A stretch of 31,215 nt of DNA from Firmicutes bacterium UBA4916 (GCA_002398845.1 DHBY01000089.1:1-31215), one strand, 5' to 3'; shown: positions 14,251 to 22,787, counted from the stretch's first letter. Numbers and translations are program-made. Notes: generated from the sequence alone by a model not told the origin.

Positions 14251-16899
14251 ATGATTGAAAATTTACCTAAAACCTATAATCCAAAAGATTTTGAAGACAG
14301 ATTATATAAGTTTTGGAATGAAAATGGATACTTTAAAGCTAAAGTAGATAAAAACAAAAAGCCTTATACTATTATGATGCCACCACCAAATGTTACAGGA
14401 AATCTTCATATGGGGCATGCACTGTATACTCTTCAAGATATACTAATCAGATGGAAGAGGATGGAAGGTTATGAAGCTTTATGGCTGCCTGGAACGGACC
14501 ATGCTAGTATTTCTACAGAAGCTAAAGTAGTAGAGAAGATTACCTCCGAAGGAAAAACTAAGGAAGAACTAGGACGAGAAGGCTTTTTAGAAGAAGCTTG
14601 GAAATGGACTAGAGAACATGGTGGAAATATAAATAATCAATTAAAAAAACTTGGGGCATCTTGTGATTGGACTAGGGAAAGATTTACCTTAGATGAAGGT
14701 CTAAGTAATGCAGTAAAAGAAGTTTTTATTAGACTATATGAAAAAGGGCTAATTTATAGAGGAGATAGGATTATAAACTGGTGTCCAAAATGCAGAACTG
14801 CTATATCAGATGCAGAAGTTGAACACGAGGATACTTTAGGGCATCTTTGGTATATAAGATATCATATAAAGGATGAAAAAGGATATATAACCATAGCAAC
14901 AACAAGACCAGAAACGATTTTAGGAGATTTGGCTATCGCAGTTAACCCAAAGGATGATAGATATAAGGATTTAGTAGGTAAGATTGCTATATTGCCATTA
15001 GTTAATAGGGAGATACCTATTGTTGCAGATGAATATGTAGAAATGGAATTTGGTACTGGTGCAGTAAAGATAACCCCTTCCCACGATCCAAATGACTTTG
15101 AGGTAGGAGAAAGACATGGATTAGGTCAATGTATCATAATGAATGAAGATGGGACTATAAATGAAAATGGCGGCAAATACAATGGACTAGATAGATATGA
15201 AGCAAGGAAAAGAATAGTTGAAGACTTAGATGAGAAGGGCTTTTTAGTTGAAATTAAGGACCATAGCAATAGTGTAGGACATTGCGAAAGATGTAAAACC
15301 GTTGTTGAACCATTAATATCAAAACAATGGTTTGTTAAGATGGAGCCTTTAGCAGGGCCAGCATTGAAGGCTTATAACGATGGAAAATTAAATTTCATAC
15401 CAGATAGATTTGGAAAAATCTATACCCAATGGCTTGAAAACATTAGGGATTGGTGTATTTCAAGACAGCTATGGTGGGGACATAGATTACCTGTTTACTA
15501 TTGCAGGGATTGTAATGAAATAATGGTTTCAAGGGAAAAACCAGAAAAATGTATTAAATGTAATAGCTCAAATATCTACCAAGATCCAGACACCCTAGAT
15601 ACTTGGTTTTCATCGGCACTATGGCCTTTCTCAACTTTAGGATGGCCAGAGGAAACAGAGGATTTTAAATACTTCTTCCCAACTGATGTATTGGTTACAG
15701 GTTATGATATAATTTTTTTCTGGGTAATTAGGATGGTGTTTTCTAGTATTGAACAAACAGGTGAAATACCTTTCAAAGATGTGTTCTTAACAGGACTTGT
15801 TAGGGATGCAGAAGGTAGAAAAATGAGTAAATCATTGGGAAATGGTATTGATCCATTAGATGTAATAGATGAATATGGGGCAGATGCATTAAGGTTTACT
15901 CTTGTTACAGGTAATACACCAGGAAACGATATGAGATTTTATATGGAAAGGGTTGAATCTAATCGAAATTTTGCAAATAAAATCTGGAATGCTACTAGAT
16001 TTGTATTGATGAATCTAGATGAAGAAATAGTAAATAAAGAGATAGACCTAAACGCTTTAGAGGAAGAGGACAAATGGATATTGTCGAGGGCAAATACAAC
16101 TATTAAAGAGATTACAGAAAACCTAGAAAAATATGAAATAGGAATTTCAGCTCAAAAGATATATGATTTTATATGGGATGAATACTGTGACTGGTATATT
16201 GAAATGGTTAAACCTAGATTATATGGGGAAGATAAGAAAAGCAAAGAAACAGCACAAATAGTTTTACTAAATGTATTAGAAAATATATTAAAACTACTAC
16301 ATCCATTTATGCCTTTTATTACTGAAGAAATATGGCAGCATTTACCCAATAGGGAAAACCCATTAATAGTAAGCAGCTGGCCAATATATAATAAGGAATA
16401 CTTCGATAAAGAGGCAGAAAAACGTATGGCCTTTATAATGGAGGCTATTAAGGGCATAAGAAATGCAAGACAAGAGATGAATATAGCACCTTCTAGAAAG
16501 GCTAGAACTATATTTGTAACTAAGGATGAAAATGTAGCAGATATGTTAAACTATGGAGAAAGATATTTTATAAACTTAGCTAGTGCAGAGGATATTGAGA
16601 TTGTAGGGGATAAATCTACTTTAGGAGAGGACAATATATCTGTTGTATTAGATAAATGTGAAATATTTATTCCATTAATGGATTTAATAGATTTTGATAA
16701 AGAAATCGAAAGGCTAGAAAAGGAAAAAGGAAAATTAGAAGATGAGTTAAAAAGAGTAAGGGGCAAACTATCAAATGAAGGATTTGTAAAGAAGGCTCCT
16801 GAAAAGGTTGTAGAGGCTGAAAGGGAAAAGCAAAAGAAATACGAAGATATGATGGAGAAGGTATTTGAAAGGCTTGAACATTTAAAATCAGTTAAATAG
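14251..16899 (+). CDS. valS: Valine--tRNA ligase
   Basis: An 882-residue class I aminoacyl-tRNA synthetase. The HIGH motif is at NLHMGH (about 51-56) in PPPNVTGNLHMGHAL. The editing domain has ATTRPETILGD. A Cys-rich zinc segment (CPKC), the WWGHRLPVYYC block, and KMSKS at 524-528 in EGRKMSKSLGNG are also present. The anticodon-binding domain is followed by a C-terminal tRNA-binding coiled coil (about 810-880). Start ATG 14251 is preferred because AGGGAGG (14237-14243) ends 7 bases before it; the ATG at 14245 is only one base away. It is controlled by the valine T-box upstream. Confidence 0.97.
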   Translation: MIENLPKTYNPKDFEDRLYKFWNENGYFKAKVDKNKKPYTIMMPPPNVTGNLHMGHALYTLQDILIRWKRMEGYEALWLPGTDHASISTEAKVVEKITSEGKTKEELGREGFLEEAWKWTREHGGNINNQLKKLGASCDWTRERFTLDEGLSNAVKEVFIRLYEKGLIYRGDRIINWCPKCRTAISDAEVEHEDTLGHLWYIRYHIKDEKGYITIATTRPETILGDLAIAVNPKDDRYKDLVGKIAILPLVNREIPIVADEYVEMEFGTGAVKITPSHDPNDFEVGERHGLGQCIIMNEDGTINENGGKYNGLDRYEARKRIVEDLDEKGFLVEIKDHSNSVGHCERCKTVVEPLISKQWFVKMEPLAGPALKAYNDGKLNFIPDRFGKIYTQWLENIRDWCISRQLWWGHRLPVYYCRDCNEIMVSREKPEKCIKCNSSNIYQDPDTLDTWFSSALWPFSTLGWPEETEDFKYFFPTDVLVTGYDIIFFWVIRMVFSSIEQTGEIPFKDVFLTGLVRDAEGRKMSKSLGNGIDPLDVIDEYGADALRFTLVTGNTPGNDMRFYMERVESNRNFANKIWNATRFVLMNLDEEIVNKEIDLNALEEEDKWILSRANTTIKEITENLEKYEIGISAQKIYDFIWDEYCDWYIEMVKPRLYGEDKKSKETAQIVLLNVLENILKLLHPFMPFITEEIWQHLPNRENPLIVSSWPIYNKEYFDKEAEKRMAFIMEAIKGIRNARQEMNIAPSRKARTIFVTKDENVADMLNYGERYFINLASAEDIEIVGDKSTLGEDNISVVLDKCEIFIPLMDLIDFDKEIERLEKEKGKLEDELKRVRGKLSNEGFVKKAPEKVVEAEREKQKKYEDMMEKVFERLEHLKSVK

Positions 16900-16903
16900 A
16901 TAG

Positions 16904-16931
16904 AAGGGTGGATATTTTTCCACTCTTTTCT
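16904..16931 (+). terminator. Terminator of valS
   Basis: AAGGGTGGA pairs with TCCACTCTT around a short T-rich loop, including one G-T pair. A TTTCT tract follows. Confidence 0.65.
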
Positions 16932-17004
16932 ACTTTATTGTTGTTTATTCTCCAAAAATGATTTAAAATTGTTATGAAAGTATAAGGAAAGTCGAGGAGA
17001 TAAA

Positions 17005-18294
17005 ATGGATTATATTGAAGCTGTAAATTATATAAATGATAAAAATAAATTTGGGTCAAAATTGGGATTGGATGTAATAGGAAAACTATTAGAATTACTT
17101 GGGAATCCTCATTTAGATATGAATTATATCCATATAGCAGGAACCAATGGGAAAGGCTCTACTTCTGCATATATAGCCACTGCATTAAAGGAAGCAGGCT
17201 ATAAAGTAGGATTATTTACTTCTCCATTCTTAGAAAGATTTAATGAAAGAATATCCATCAATGGGAATGATATTCCTAATGAAAGACTAGGGGAGATAAC
17301 AGGAAAAGTTAAGGATAAAATTCAGATTATGTTAAAAGAAGGGTATGAACATCCTACAACTTTTGAGATAGTAACTGCTATTGCTTTTGTATATTTTAAA
17401 GAGGAAAATGTAGATTATACAGTATTAGAAGTTGGTTTAGGTGGAAGATCTGATTCTACAAATATTATAAAAAGTTCTTGTATTTCAGTGATAACTACTA
17501 TTGATTATGATCATACTGATGTGCTAGGTGATACATTAGGTAAAATAGCATATGAAAAAGCTGGAATAATAAAAGAAAATGGCCTTGTTGTTTCTTATCC
17601 TCAACAAGAAGAAGCCCTTGAAGTTTTAAAACAAGTATCAAGGGATATGCAGGCAGAACTTATTGTATGCCCTATGGAATATGTTGAAATTGAAGATATA
17701 AATGAGTTTGGTGGATTATTTAATTTTAAGTACAATGGTGAAACATTTAACCATCTTAAAATTGGTCTTTTAGGAGAATATCAAATCTATAATGCAGTAT
17801 TAGCATTAACTACATTGCTAACACTTAGAGAAAGGGGATTAGTAAATATAACTGATGAACAATTAAGAAATGGACTTCAAAAAACTAAATGGAAAGGTAG
17901 ACTTGAAGTATTAAGAAGGAATCCTACATTTTTAATTGATGGAGCTCATAATCTTCAAGGGATAAAAACGCTAAAGGAAAGCTTGAAGATGTTTAAATAT
18001 AACAAACTAATACTTGGAATCGGAATCCTCAAGGATAAAGATGTAGAACATATGGTAGAAACATTAGCTCCTTTAGCAGATGAAATTGTAATTACAGAAG
18101 TAAATATGCCTAGAAAAAAAGAAGCAGAGTCTTTAGAAAAAATAGTTAAAAAATATAATGATAAAACTTATGTTGAAAAAGATATCAAAAAAGCCATAGA
18201 TAAAGCCTACGAACTAGCAAGTGAGGAAGATTTAATAGTATTTGGAGGTTCTTTATATTTGATAGGCGATGTGAGAAAGATTATATTAAATTAA
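17005..18294 (+). CDS. folC: Bifunctional folylpolyglutamate synthase/dihydrofolate synthase
   Basis: A 429-residue Mur-ligase-superfamily enzyme that adds glutamate to dihydropteroate or folates. The ATP-binding loop GTNGKGS is at residues 46-52. The family blocks FTSPFLERFNERI, EVGLGGRSDSTNII, TTIDYDHTDVLGDTLGKIAYEKAGII and DGAHNLQGI follow in order. Length and order are normal. GAGGAG supports the ATG. It forms its own transcription unit after the valS terminator. The hairpin after its stop codon (18314-18359) is followed by a short T tract and may terminate it. Confidence 0.95.
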   Translation: MDYIEAVNYINDKNKFGSKLGLDVIGKLLELLGNPHLDMNYIHIAGTNGKGSTSAYIATALKEAGYKVGLFTSPFLERFNERISINGNDIPNERLGEITGKVKDKIQIMLKEGYEHPTTFEIVTAIAFVYFKEENVDYTVLEVGLGGRSDSTNIIKSSCISVITTIDYDHTDVLGDTLGKIAYEKAGIIKENGLVVSYPQQEEALEVLKQVSRDMQAELIVCPMEYVEIEDINEFGGLFNFKYNGETFNHLKIGLLGEYQIYNAVLALTTLLTLRERGLVNITDEQLRNGLQKTKWKGRLEVLRRNPTFLIDGAHNLQGIKTLKESLKMFKYNKLILGIGILKDKDVEHMVETLAPLADEIVITEVNMPRKKEAESLEKIVKKYNDKTYVEKDIKKAIDKAYELASEEDLIVFGGSLYLIGDVRKIILN

Positions 18295-18313
18295 ATAATA
18301 ATTAGTTATAAGT

Positions 18314-18363
18314 AACCCTTTTATGGAATAAACATATAAATATATTCTATAGGAGGGTTTTTT
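18314..18363 (+). promoter_or_regulatory. Long hairpin burying the ribosome binding site of the 18364 gene
   Basis: Positions 18314-18330 pair with 18343-18359 over 17 base pairs (three of them G-T), enclosing a 12-base loop. The Shine-Dalgarno AGGAGGG (18351-18357) is wholly in the 3' arm, and the ATG at 18364 follows after a T tract. The structure can act as the folC terminator and also masks translation start. The loop holds CATATAAAT, a possible late-sporulation -10 element, with AACC 16 bases upstream. Confidence 0.7.
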
Positions 18364-18585
18364 ATGAACAAAATAAAACTGAATCCTTATATCAATTTAA
18401 CAAATGATCAGTTGTTAGACTTTACTATAGAAGAAATGAATAAGTTAAAGGTTTTATCTTTAATTGGAAATATTGATGAATACGAAAGGGGAATATCTAT
18501 AGTCAACCAATTAATAATTGAAGTTAAAAGAAGAAATCTTTCAATTAAAAAGCCACTATTAGCAAAGCGAATTTTTAATAAATAA
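18364..18585 (+). CDS. Small protein of unknown function
   Basis: A 73-residue, basic, predicted mostly helical protein. It begins MNKIKLNPYINLTNDQLLDF and ends KKPLLAKRIFNK. No Cys, no membrane segment and no motif I can name. AGGAGGG stands 7 bases before the ATG, a strong site, but it is sequestered by the hairpin at 18314-18359. It lies between folC and a beta-propeller gene whose ribosome binding site is also hidden in a hairpin. A shared, developmentally timed expression, perhaps in sporulation, is an inference only. The reading frame is supported by the ribosome binding site and its isolation from other genes. Confidence 0.7.
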   Translation: MNKIKLNPYINLTNDQLLDFTIEEMNKLKVLSLIGNIDEYERGISIVNQLIIEVKRRNLSIKKPLLAKRIFNK

Positions 18586-18603
18586 TGAAGCAATAAAATC
18601 TTA

Positions 18604-18658
18604 TCACCTCCGACCACTGTAATGCATAGATTGATTTATATATAGTGGATGGAGGTGA
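18604..18658 (+). promoter_or_regulatory. Long hairpin burying the ribosome binding site of the beta-propeller gene
   Basis: TCACCTCC (18604-18611) pairs exactly with the Shine-Dalgarno GGAGGTGA (18651-18658). The stem continues inward through a G-T pair, one A-A mismatch, CCACT/AGTGG and three further pairs, leaving a 19-base loop. No T tract follows, so it is not a normal terminator. The loop contains CATAGATTG (18625-18633), one mismatch from the sigma-K -10 pattern CATANNNTA. CACC lies 16 bases upstream, matching the sigma-K -35. Confidence 0.7.
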
Positions 18659-18662
18659 AGCC

Positions 18663-19601
18663 TTGGTGTTAAATGGGAAAATATTAGTTGCTAATACTGG
18701 AGATGATACATTGACCTGTATAGACCTTAAAAATAAACGGGCAGTAGAAACCATTGATTTAAAAAAGTTAATTAAAAATAACAATGTAAAAAGTTTTACT
18801 TTAGATAGTTTATTTATTGGCCCTTATGAGATGGTATCTAATGGTAGAGGTTTAATATACTGCACAAATGCATATGATAATTCTGTTTTCAAGATAGATA
18901 TTGAAAATAAAAAAATTATTGATGTGATTTCTGTAGGCAGTTTCCCTACTTGTATAAGATATTTTAAGCATCACCTTTATATAACTAATAGTGATTCGAA
19001 TTCTATCTCTATAATAGATGAAGAAAGTTTTTCTTTAGTTGAGAATATACCTGTAGGGGAGAAACCTACAGATATAGAAATAGATGAGAATGAAATGAAA
19101 ATTTATGTAGCAAATAGTAATGGATACAGTATAAACATCATAGATTTAATGGGAAAAGAGAACAGGATTATTAAATTGAAGGATAATCCAGTGAAAACCA
19201 TAATAGAAGATGGAACTATGTATATATTATTTAGCGTAAATAATAGTACAATTGGTAATAGCAATATTTCAGTTATGGATCTACAAAACTATGAAAAACA
19301 TGAAATTTTTAATCTTCAAGGAATATTTAATTCTATGTTGAAGATAAATGGCGGTGAACTTGTGTTTTTAACAAATATTGATAATGGCTGTCTTTATAGG
19401 ATAGATATAAAAAAAGGGAATTTATTAAGCAAAACCTATTTAACAGGGATGCCTAATAAATTGGAATGGGATGGAGATAATGTAATTTACATTTCTAATA
19501 TATCAACTAATACGCTAAGCATATTTGATATACATGAAAATAGAATAACAAACAATATTAAAATAGGCCGTGAACCTAATGGAATTCTAATCCTCAATTG
19601 A
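18663..19601 (+). CDS. Cytosolic YncE-like beta-propeller repeat protein
   Basis: About 313 residues made of six to seven blades of the YVTN/NHL beta-propeller type. Repeated blade motifs include KILVANTGDDTLTCIDL, LIYCTNAYDNSVFKIDIENK, LYITNSDSNSISIIDEE, KIYVANSNGYSINIIDL and VIYISNISTNTLSIFDI. There is no signal peptide, unlike many YncE relatives, so it probably acts inside the cell (or mother cell). A start at TTG 18663 (or GTG 18666) suits GGAGG at 18651-18655; the GTG at 18645 lies before the site. The 3' end overlaps the convergent DUF4364 gene by 15 bases. The function of this type is unknown; scaffold or spore-structure roles are guesses. Confidence 0.8.
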   Translation: MVLNGKILVANTGDDTLTCIDLKNKRAVETIDLKKLIKNNNVKSFTLDSLFIGPYEMVSNGRGLIYCTNAYDNSVFKIDIENKKIIDVISVGSFPTCIRYFKHHLYITNSDSNSISIIDEESFSLVENIPVGEKPTDIEIDENEMKIYVANSNGYSINIIDLMGKENRIIKLKDNPVKTIIEDGTMYILFSVNNSTIGNSNISVMDLQNYEKHEIFNLQGIFNSMLKINGGELVFLTNIDNGCLYRIDIKKGNLLSKTYLTGMPNKLEWDGDNVIYISNISTNTLSIFDIHENRITNNIKIGREPNGILILN

Positions 19602-20138
19602 AGTTATTTTATCATCGGCTAGCATATTTAGCAGGTTTTTATAAATATATTCTGTATTGTTTTTCCATGTATCACAGATTATTTCAGCTTGTTTTATTGT
19701 TGCTACATTTAGATATAAACTAAATAACTTCTCTGTATTTTCTATTAGCTTTAAATTAACTATATATTCGTTAGGACTTTTTTGAAAATATTCGCCAATA
19801 ACTTGGGTTGCTTTCTTTTCATTTTCCTTTATTTGAATAAATTTATCGGATATATCTTTTTTTATATTGGCTGAAATTCTATCTTCAAAGTAAGATAGGG
19901 TTATTTTACCCTTATTTAATAACATATAGACTTTTTTACCTTCTTCATCTATGTATTCAATAAAATTAGATTCCATAAGTTCGGATAAATATTGCTGTAT
20001 TAGGAAATAATTCATATAGTTTTTTTCTAATACAAATTCAGTGATTTCTCCATTGGTTAAATGATTTTCAGACTTATCCATAATATATAATAATAGTAAT
20101 TTGTTTTGAGCTAGTTCTTCAGTATTTTCAATAAACAT
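19587..20138 (-). CDS. DUF4364 family protein
   Basis: A 183-residue protein with an N-terminal winged-helix-like region: KLLLLYIMDK, then LTNGEITEFVLEKNYMNYFL, IQQYLSELMESNFIEY and VYMLLNKGKITLSYFEDRI. It is characteristic of the DUF4364 family common in Clostridia. The C-terminal part (about 95-183) is a mixed domain of unknown role (NEYIVNLKLIENTEKLFSLY). It probably regulates transcription, but no target is known. The start is placed at ATG 20138, six bases after GAGGTG; the GTG at 20147 overlaps this site. It converges on the beta-propeller gene and overlaps it by 15 bases. Confidence 0.85.
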   Translation of the reverse strand: MFIENTEELAQNKLLLLYIMDKSENHLTNGEITEFVLEKNYMNYFLIQQYLSELMESNFIEYIDEEGKKVYMLLNKGKITLSYFEDRISANIKKDISDKFIQIKENEKKATQVIGEYFQKSPNEYIVNLKLIENTEKLFSLYLNVATIKQAEIICDTWKNNTEYIYKNLLNMLADDKITSIED

Positions 20139-20188
20139 ATTTGACACCTCTTTGAAAATATTATACGTTTATTAAATTATATCATATT

Positions 20189-20221
20189 AAAGAGGTAAGT
20201 GGAATTCCACTTACCTCTTTT
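20189..20221 (-). terminator. Terminator of the SASP gene
   Basis: A perfect 14-base stem (20189-20202 with 20207-20220) with an AATT centre lies just after the SASP stop. A/T tracts occur on both sides. Confidence 0.85.
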
Positions 20222-20226
20222 CAAAA

Positions 20227-20430
20227 CTACTTATTTGCCATTTGTCTTTGAGCATCCTCTACTAATCTTTTTACCATATATCCGCCAATATATCCATTAG
20301 CTCTAGATGGTAAATTACCTTTATCTATACTATCATAATTAGCTAATCCTAACTCACTAGCAATTTCTAATTTTAATTGATCTAAAGCCTTTCTTGCTTC
20401 TGGAACTACTATTCTGTTATTGTTAGCCAT
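20227..20430 (-). CDS. Alpha/beta-type small acid-soluble spore protein
   Basis: A 67-residue, canonical major SASP. It starts MANNNRIVVPEARKALDQLK. It has the germination-protease (GPR) recognition segment KLEIASELG (about 20-28) and the second DNA-binding signature SRANGYIGGYMVKRLVEDAQ (42-61). These proteins saturate forespore DNA, convert it to an A-like form and protect it from UV and heat. GGAGG stands 7 bases before the ATG. A probable sigma-G promoter (20503-20475, minus strand) and a 5' stem-loop (20445-20470) precede it, and a perfect terminator follows, so it is monocistronic. Confidence 0.95.
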   Translation of the reverse strand: MANNNRIVVPEARKALDQLKLEIASELGLANYDSIDKGNLPSRANGYIGGYMVKRLVEDAQRQMANK

Positions 20431-20444
20431 TTTTTAGCCTCCTT

Positions 20445-20470
20445 TACAACAATGAGTTTTAATTGTTGTA
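20445..20470 (-). promoter_or_regulatory. 5' stem-loop of the SASP mRNA
   Basis: TACAACAAT and ATTGTTGTA form a perfect 9-base stem with an 8-base loop, ending just upstream of AAAGGAGG on the minus strand. If transcription starts near 20468 as predicted, the stem is at the very 5' end, a place where stems can stabilise mRNA. The ribosome binding site itself is free. Confidence 0.55.
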
Positions 20471-20474
20471 CTAA

Positions 20475-20503
20475 TATAATAACCTTTTTTAAAAAAAATA
20501 TTC
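20475..20503 (-). promoter_or_regulatory. Putative sigma-G promoter of the SASP gene
   Basis: On the minus strand GAATA (20503-20499, fits -35 GHATR) is followed after 17 bases by TATTATA (20481-20475), one mismatch from -10 CATNHTA. Position and gene type fit forespore sigma-G control. Confidence 0.55.
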
Positions 20504-20738
20504 TTACAAAATTATAGAAAATGTATATAAAATTTTAAATTAGTTAATAATCATAAGTTATATGAATTTAAATGTAAAGAATTACAAAGAATTGTTTATA
20601 TATTTTAAGGGAAAATAATAATAATAGTATTGGCTTTATTTAAGATTTTATTATAGATTTAGGAGTTTTTGGGCATAAGTAATATAAAAATATTTTTAGA
20701 ATAAGTTGTATTATAAAGAAATTCTAGGAGGGGATATA
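20504..20738. other. AT-rich intergenic region with no gene
   Basis: Between the divergent SASP and deacetylase genes the sequence is extremely AT-rich. I see no further gene here. A GCATA (20674-20678) could be a sigma-G -35 for the deacetylase, but no matching -10 lies at the right distance. Confidence 0.5.
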
Positions 20739-21509
20739 TTGAAAAAGGCATATTTGAAAAACCAAATGTCACTAAGAATTATGATTGTAATATTTGTTAT
20801 TATGATTTCTATTATTTATACAAGCATAAAGACGGACAGCAATATTGCAGAAGTATTTTCTTATAAAAAGGAACTTCCTATATATAGTGTAGGAACCAAT
20901 GAAAAAAAATTGGCTATTAGTTTTGATGCAGCTTGGGGGGATGAATACACCTTACAAATTTTAGATATACTAGATAAATATAATGTGAAAAGTACTTTTT
21001 TCTTGGTAGGTTTTTGGGCTGATAAGTATCCAGATCATGTGAAAGAAATATATAAAAGAGGTCATGATGTGGGAAATCACTCTACTAATCATCCTTATAT
21101 GACTAAGCTATCTAATGAAGAAATGGCAAAAGAATTAAATGTGACTAATGATAAGATAAAAGAGCTAATAAAGGAAAAACCTATATTATTTAGACCGCCT
21201 TTTGGGGATTATAATGATACGGTATTAAATGTTTGTAAAGATAATGGCTACTATGCTATTCAATGGGATGTAGATTCTTTAGATTGGAAAGAGTTAGGAG
21301 TCCAGCCTGTTGTAGATAGGGTAACAAGAAATGTGACAAATGGTTCTATAGTATTATTTCATAATAATGCAAAGTATATTGTAGAATATTTGCCTATTAT
21401 CATAGAAAGATTGCAAAGTGAAGGATATGAAATAGTACCTATATCTCAATTGATATATAGGGATAATTATAGTATGGATAGTACGGGTAGGCAAATTCAA
21501 AATAATTAA
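20739..21509 (+). CDS. PdaB-like sporulation polysaccharide deacetylase
   Basis: A 256-residue membrane-anchored protein: one N-terminal membrane segment (about 12-29), then a NodB homology domain. Motif 1 is SFDAAWGDE (61-69, PdaB-type DAAWG instead of DDG), motif 2 HSTNH (114-118, metal-binding His), motif 3 RPPFGDY (152-158), motif 4 QWDVDSLDW and motif 5 VLFHNN. PdaB of Bacillus subtilis is needed to keep the spore cortex after engulfment. The start is TTG at 20739 after AGGAGGGG (20726-20733); the TTG at 20706 lies before that site. A Mur-ligase-like gene follows 23 bases downstream, so the two probably form an operon. Confidence 0.88.
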   Translation: MKKAYLKNQMSLRIMIVIFVIMISIIYTSIKTDSNIAEVFSYKKELPIYSVGTNEKKLAISFDAAWGDEYTLQILDILDKYNVKSTFFLVGFWADKYPDHVKEIYKRGHDVGNHSTNHPYMTKLSNEEMAKELNVTNDKIKELIKEKPILFRPPFGDYNDTVLNVCKDNGYYAIQWDVDSLDWKELGVQPVVDRVTRNVTNGSIVLFHNNAKYIVEYLPIIIERLQSEGYEIVPISQLIYRDNYSMDSTGRQIQNN

Positions 21510-21532
21510 AATCCAATAAAAGAGGGAATTAT

Positions 21533-22591
21533 ATGGCATACCAAATATTAACTTCAATAGGTATAATAAGCTCTGATGAAAATAATATTACTTATCATAT
21601 AACGAAAGAGATATTTATAAAATCTGCCTATGAAGTTATATATGGCAATAAAGAAGGAACTATGAATATCTTATATTCAAAGGATAATCTGGTACTAATT
21701 ATGGAGTTAAATTCTAAAACAATTAAATCTGTGTTAAATTTGGGATTATGTTTCGATGTTTTAATCCTATCTAGTTTGAAAGAGGAAGATTATAGAAATC
21801 CCTATGTAAAGAGTATGGCAGATAAAGTGAAATATATAATAATGGATATTGATGAATCCAATTCTATGCATATTTTGGAAGAAAATACGGAAGCTTTGAT
21901 AATAACCTATGGGCTAAATAAAAAAGCTACCATTACGGCCTCTAGTTTTAATATTTCTAACAATATTGAATTTAACTTATGCCTGCAAAGAGAATATAAT
22001 TCTATAAACGGTATAAAAATCGAGCCGATGGAAGTGCCAATTGTAATAGATTTAATTGGGAAAACAAATATCTATTATGGACTAGGGGCTATAGCCTGCG
22101 GATTGAGCTGTGGAATAGAAATTAGCCAGATACAAGAAGCTCTATCTAATATTAAAGGGGTTTATCGGCGTTTGGAGAAAATATATGATGAGAATTATAT
22201 GATAATTGATAATAATTGCAGTATGCCTTCAGATTATAATTTAATATTTGAAGAAACCCAGAATATTAAATGTAAGGATATTCATGTTATAAATGCTATA
22301 GATATAGATCAGGGGATTTATAATATTAAAGGGAATTTGGAAGTAATTTTAAATTGGATGCCAATAGTAGGTATAAAGAAGATATACTTCTATATTGATA
22401 AAATAGATGATTTGATAATTAATAATATTGATTTATTATTTACAAGCAAGGGAGCTGATTATGAAATATTCACTGAATTAAACACATGTATTGAAAATGC
22501 AATTTCATTATTAGATAAAAATGATTTACTGCTATTGATGGGAAATGAATGCCTAAAGGAAAGTAGGGAGATTATTAGCCAGTTAATTTAA
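21533..22591 (+). CDS. Mur-ligase-like protein lacking the ATP-binding loop
   Basis: A 352-residue protein alignable by eye with the core of MurE-type ligases. IMELNSK (56-62) matches the VMEVSSH block, with His replaced. SSLKEEDYRNP (80-90) matches the SPDHLDYH region. YGLNKKATI (126-134) and IGKTNIYYGLGAIACGL (175-191) match the GxHNxxNxxAA block. GVYRRLEKI (209-217) matches GVPGRLE, and MIIDNNCSMPSDYN (223-236) stands for the VDYAHNPDS block. The P-loop GTNGKT and the N-terminal UDP-binding domain are absent, so ATP-dependent ligation is unlikely. ATG 21533 follows AGAGGG. The position behind a PdaB-like gene suggests a role in spore peptidoglycan, which is inference. Confidence 0.7.
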   Translation: MAYQILTSIGIISSDENNITYHITKEIFIKSAYEVIYGNKEGTMNILYSKDNLVLIMELNSKTIKSVLNLGLCFDVLILSSLKEEDYRNPYVKSMADKVKYIIMDIDESNSMHILEENTEALIITYGLNKKATITASSFNISNNIEFNLCLQREYNSINGIKIEPMEVPIVIDLIGKTNIYYGLGAIACGLSCGIEISQIQEALSNIKGVYRRLEKIYDENYMIIDNNCSMPSDYNLIFEETQNIKCKDIHVINAIDIDQGIYNIKGNLEVILNWMPIVGIKKIYFYIDKIDDLIINNIDLLFTSKGADYEIFTELNTCIENAISLLDKNDLLLLMGNECLKESREIISQLI

Positions 22592-22608
22592 AAATTTAAC
22601 TGGTTTTT
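22579..22608 (+). terminator. Terminator overlapping the end of the Mur-like gene
   Basis: CCAGTTAA (22579-22586) pairs with TTAACTGG (22596-22603), followed by five T. The 5' arm includes the last codons of the gene. Confidence 0.8.
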
Positions 22609-22787
22609 GATTTTAAGTGGAAAGATTACGCAATGTTTGATAAGATATTATCAAGTTCTCTTATACTAAGCTAAAAAAATCTATTTCTATGAAAAATTTT
22701 ATTGTCCTTATCATATTATTTAAAATTAACGAATAAACATAGTTATAGATTATAAGAAACATAAGAATAAGGGGGAGATGATTATCA

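Noticed and set aside
18604..18611. TCACCTCC, identical to the anti-SD end of 16S rRNA
   Set aside because: The similarity follows from pairing with the SD downstream; no other rRNA sequence is around it.
22638..22655. TGATAA-GATA-TTATCA palindrome
   Set aside because: Short, A/T-rich and not placed relative to a clear promoter.
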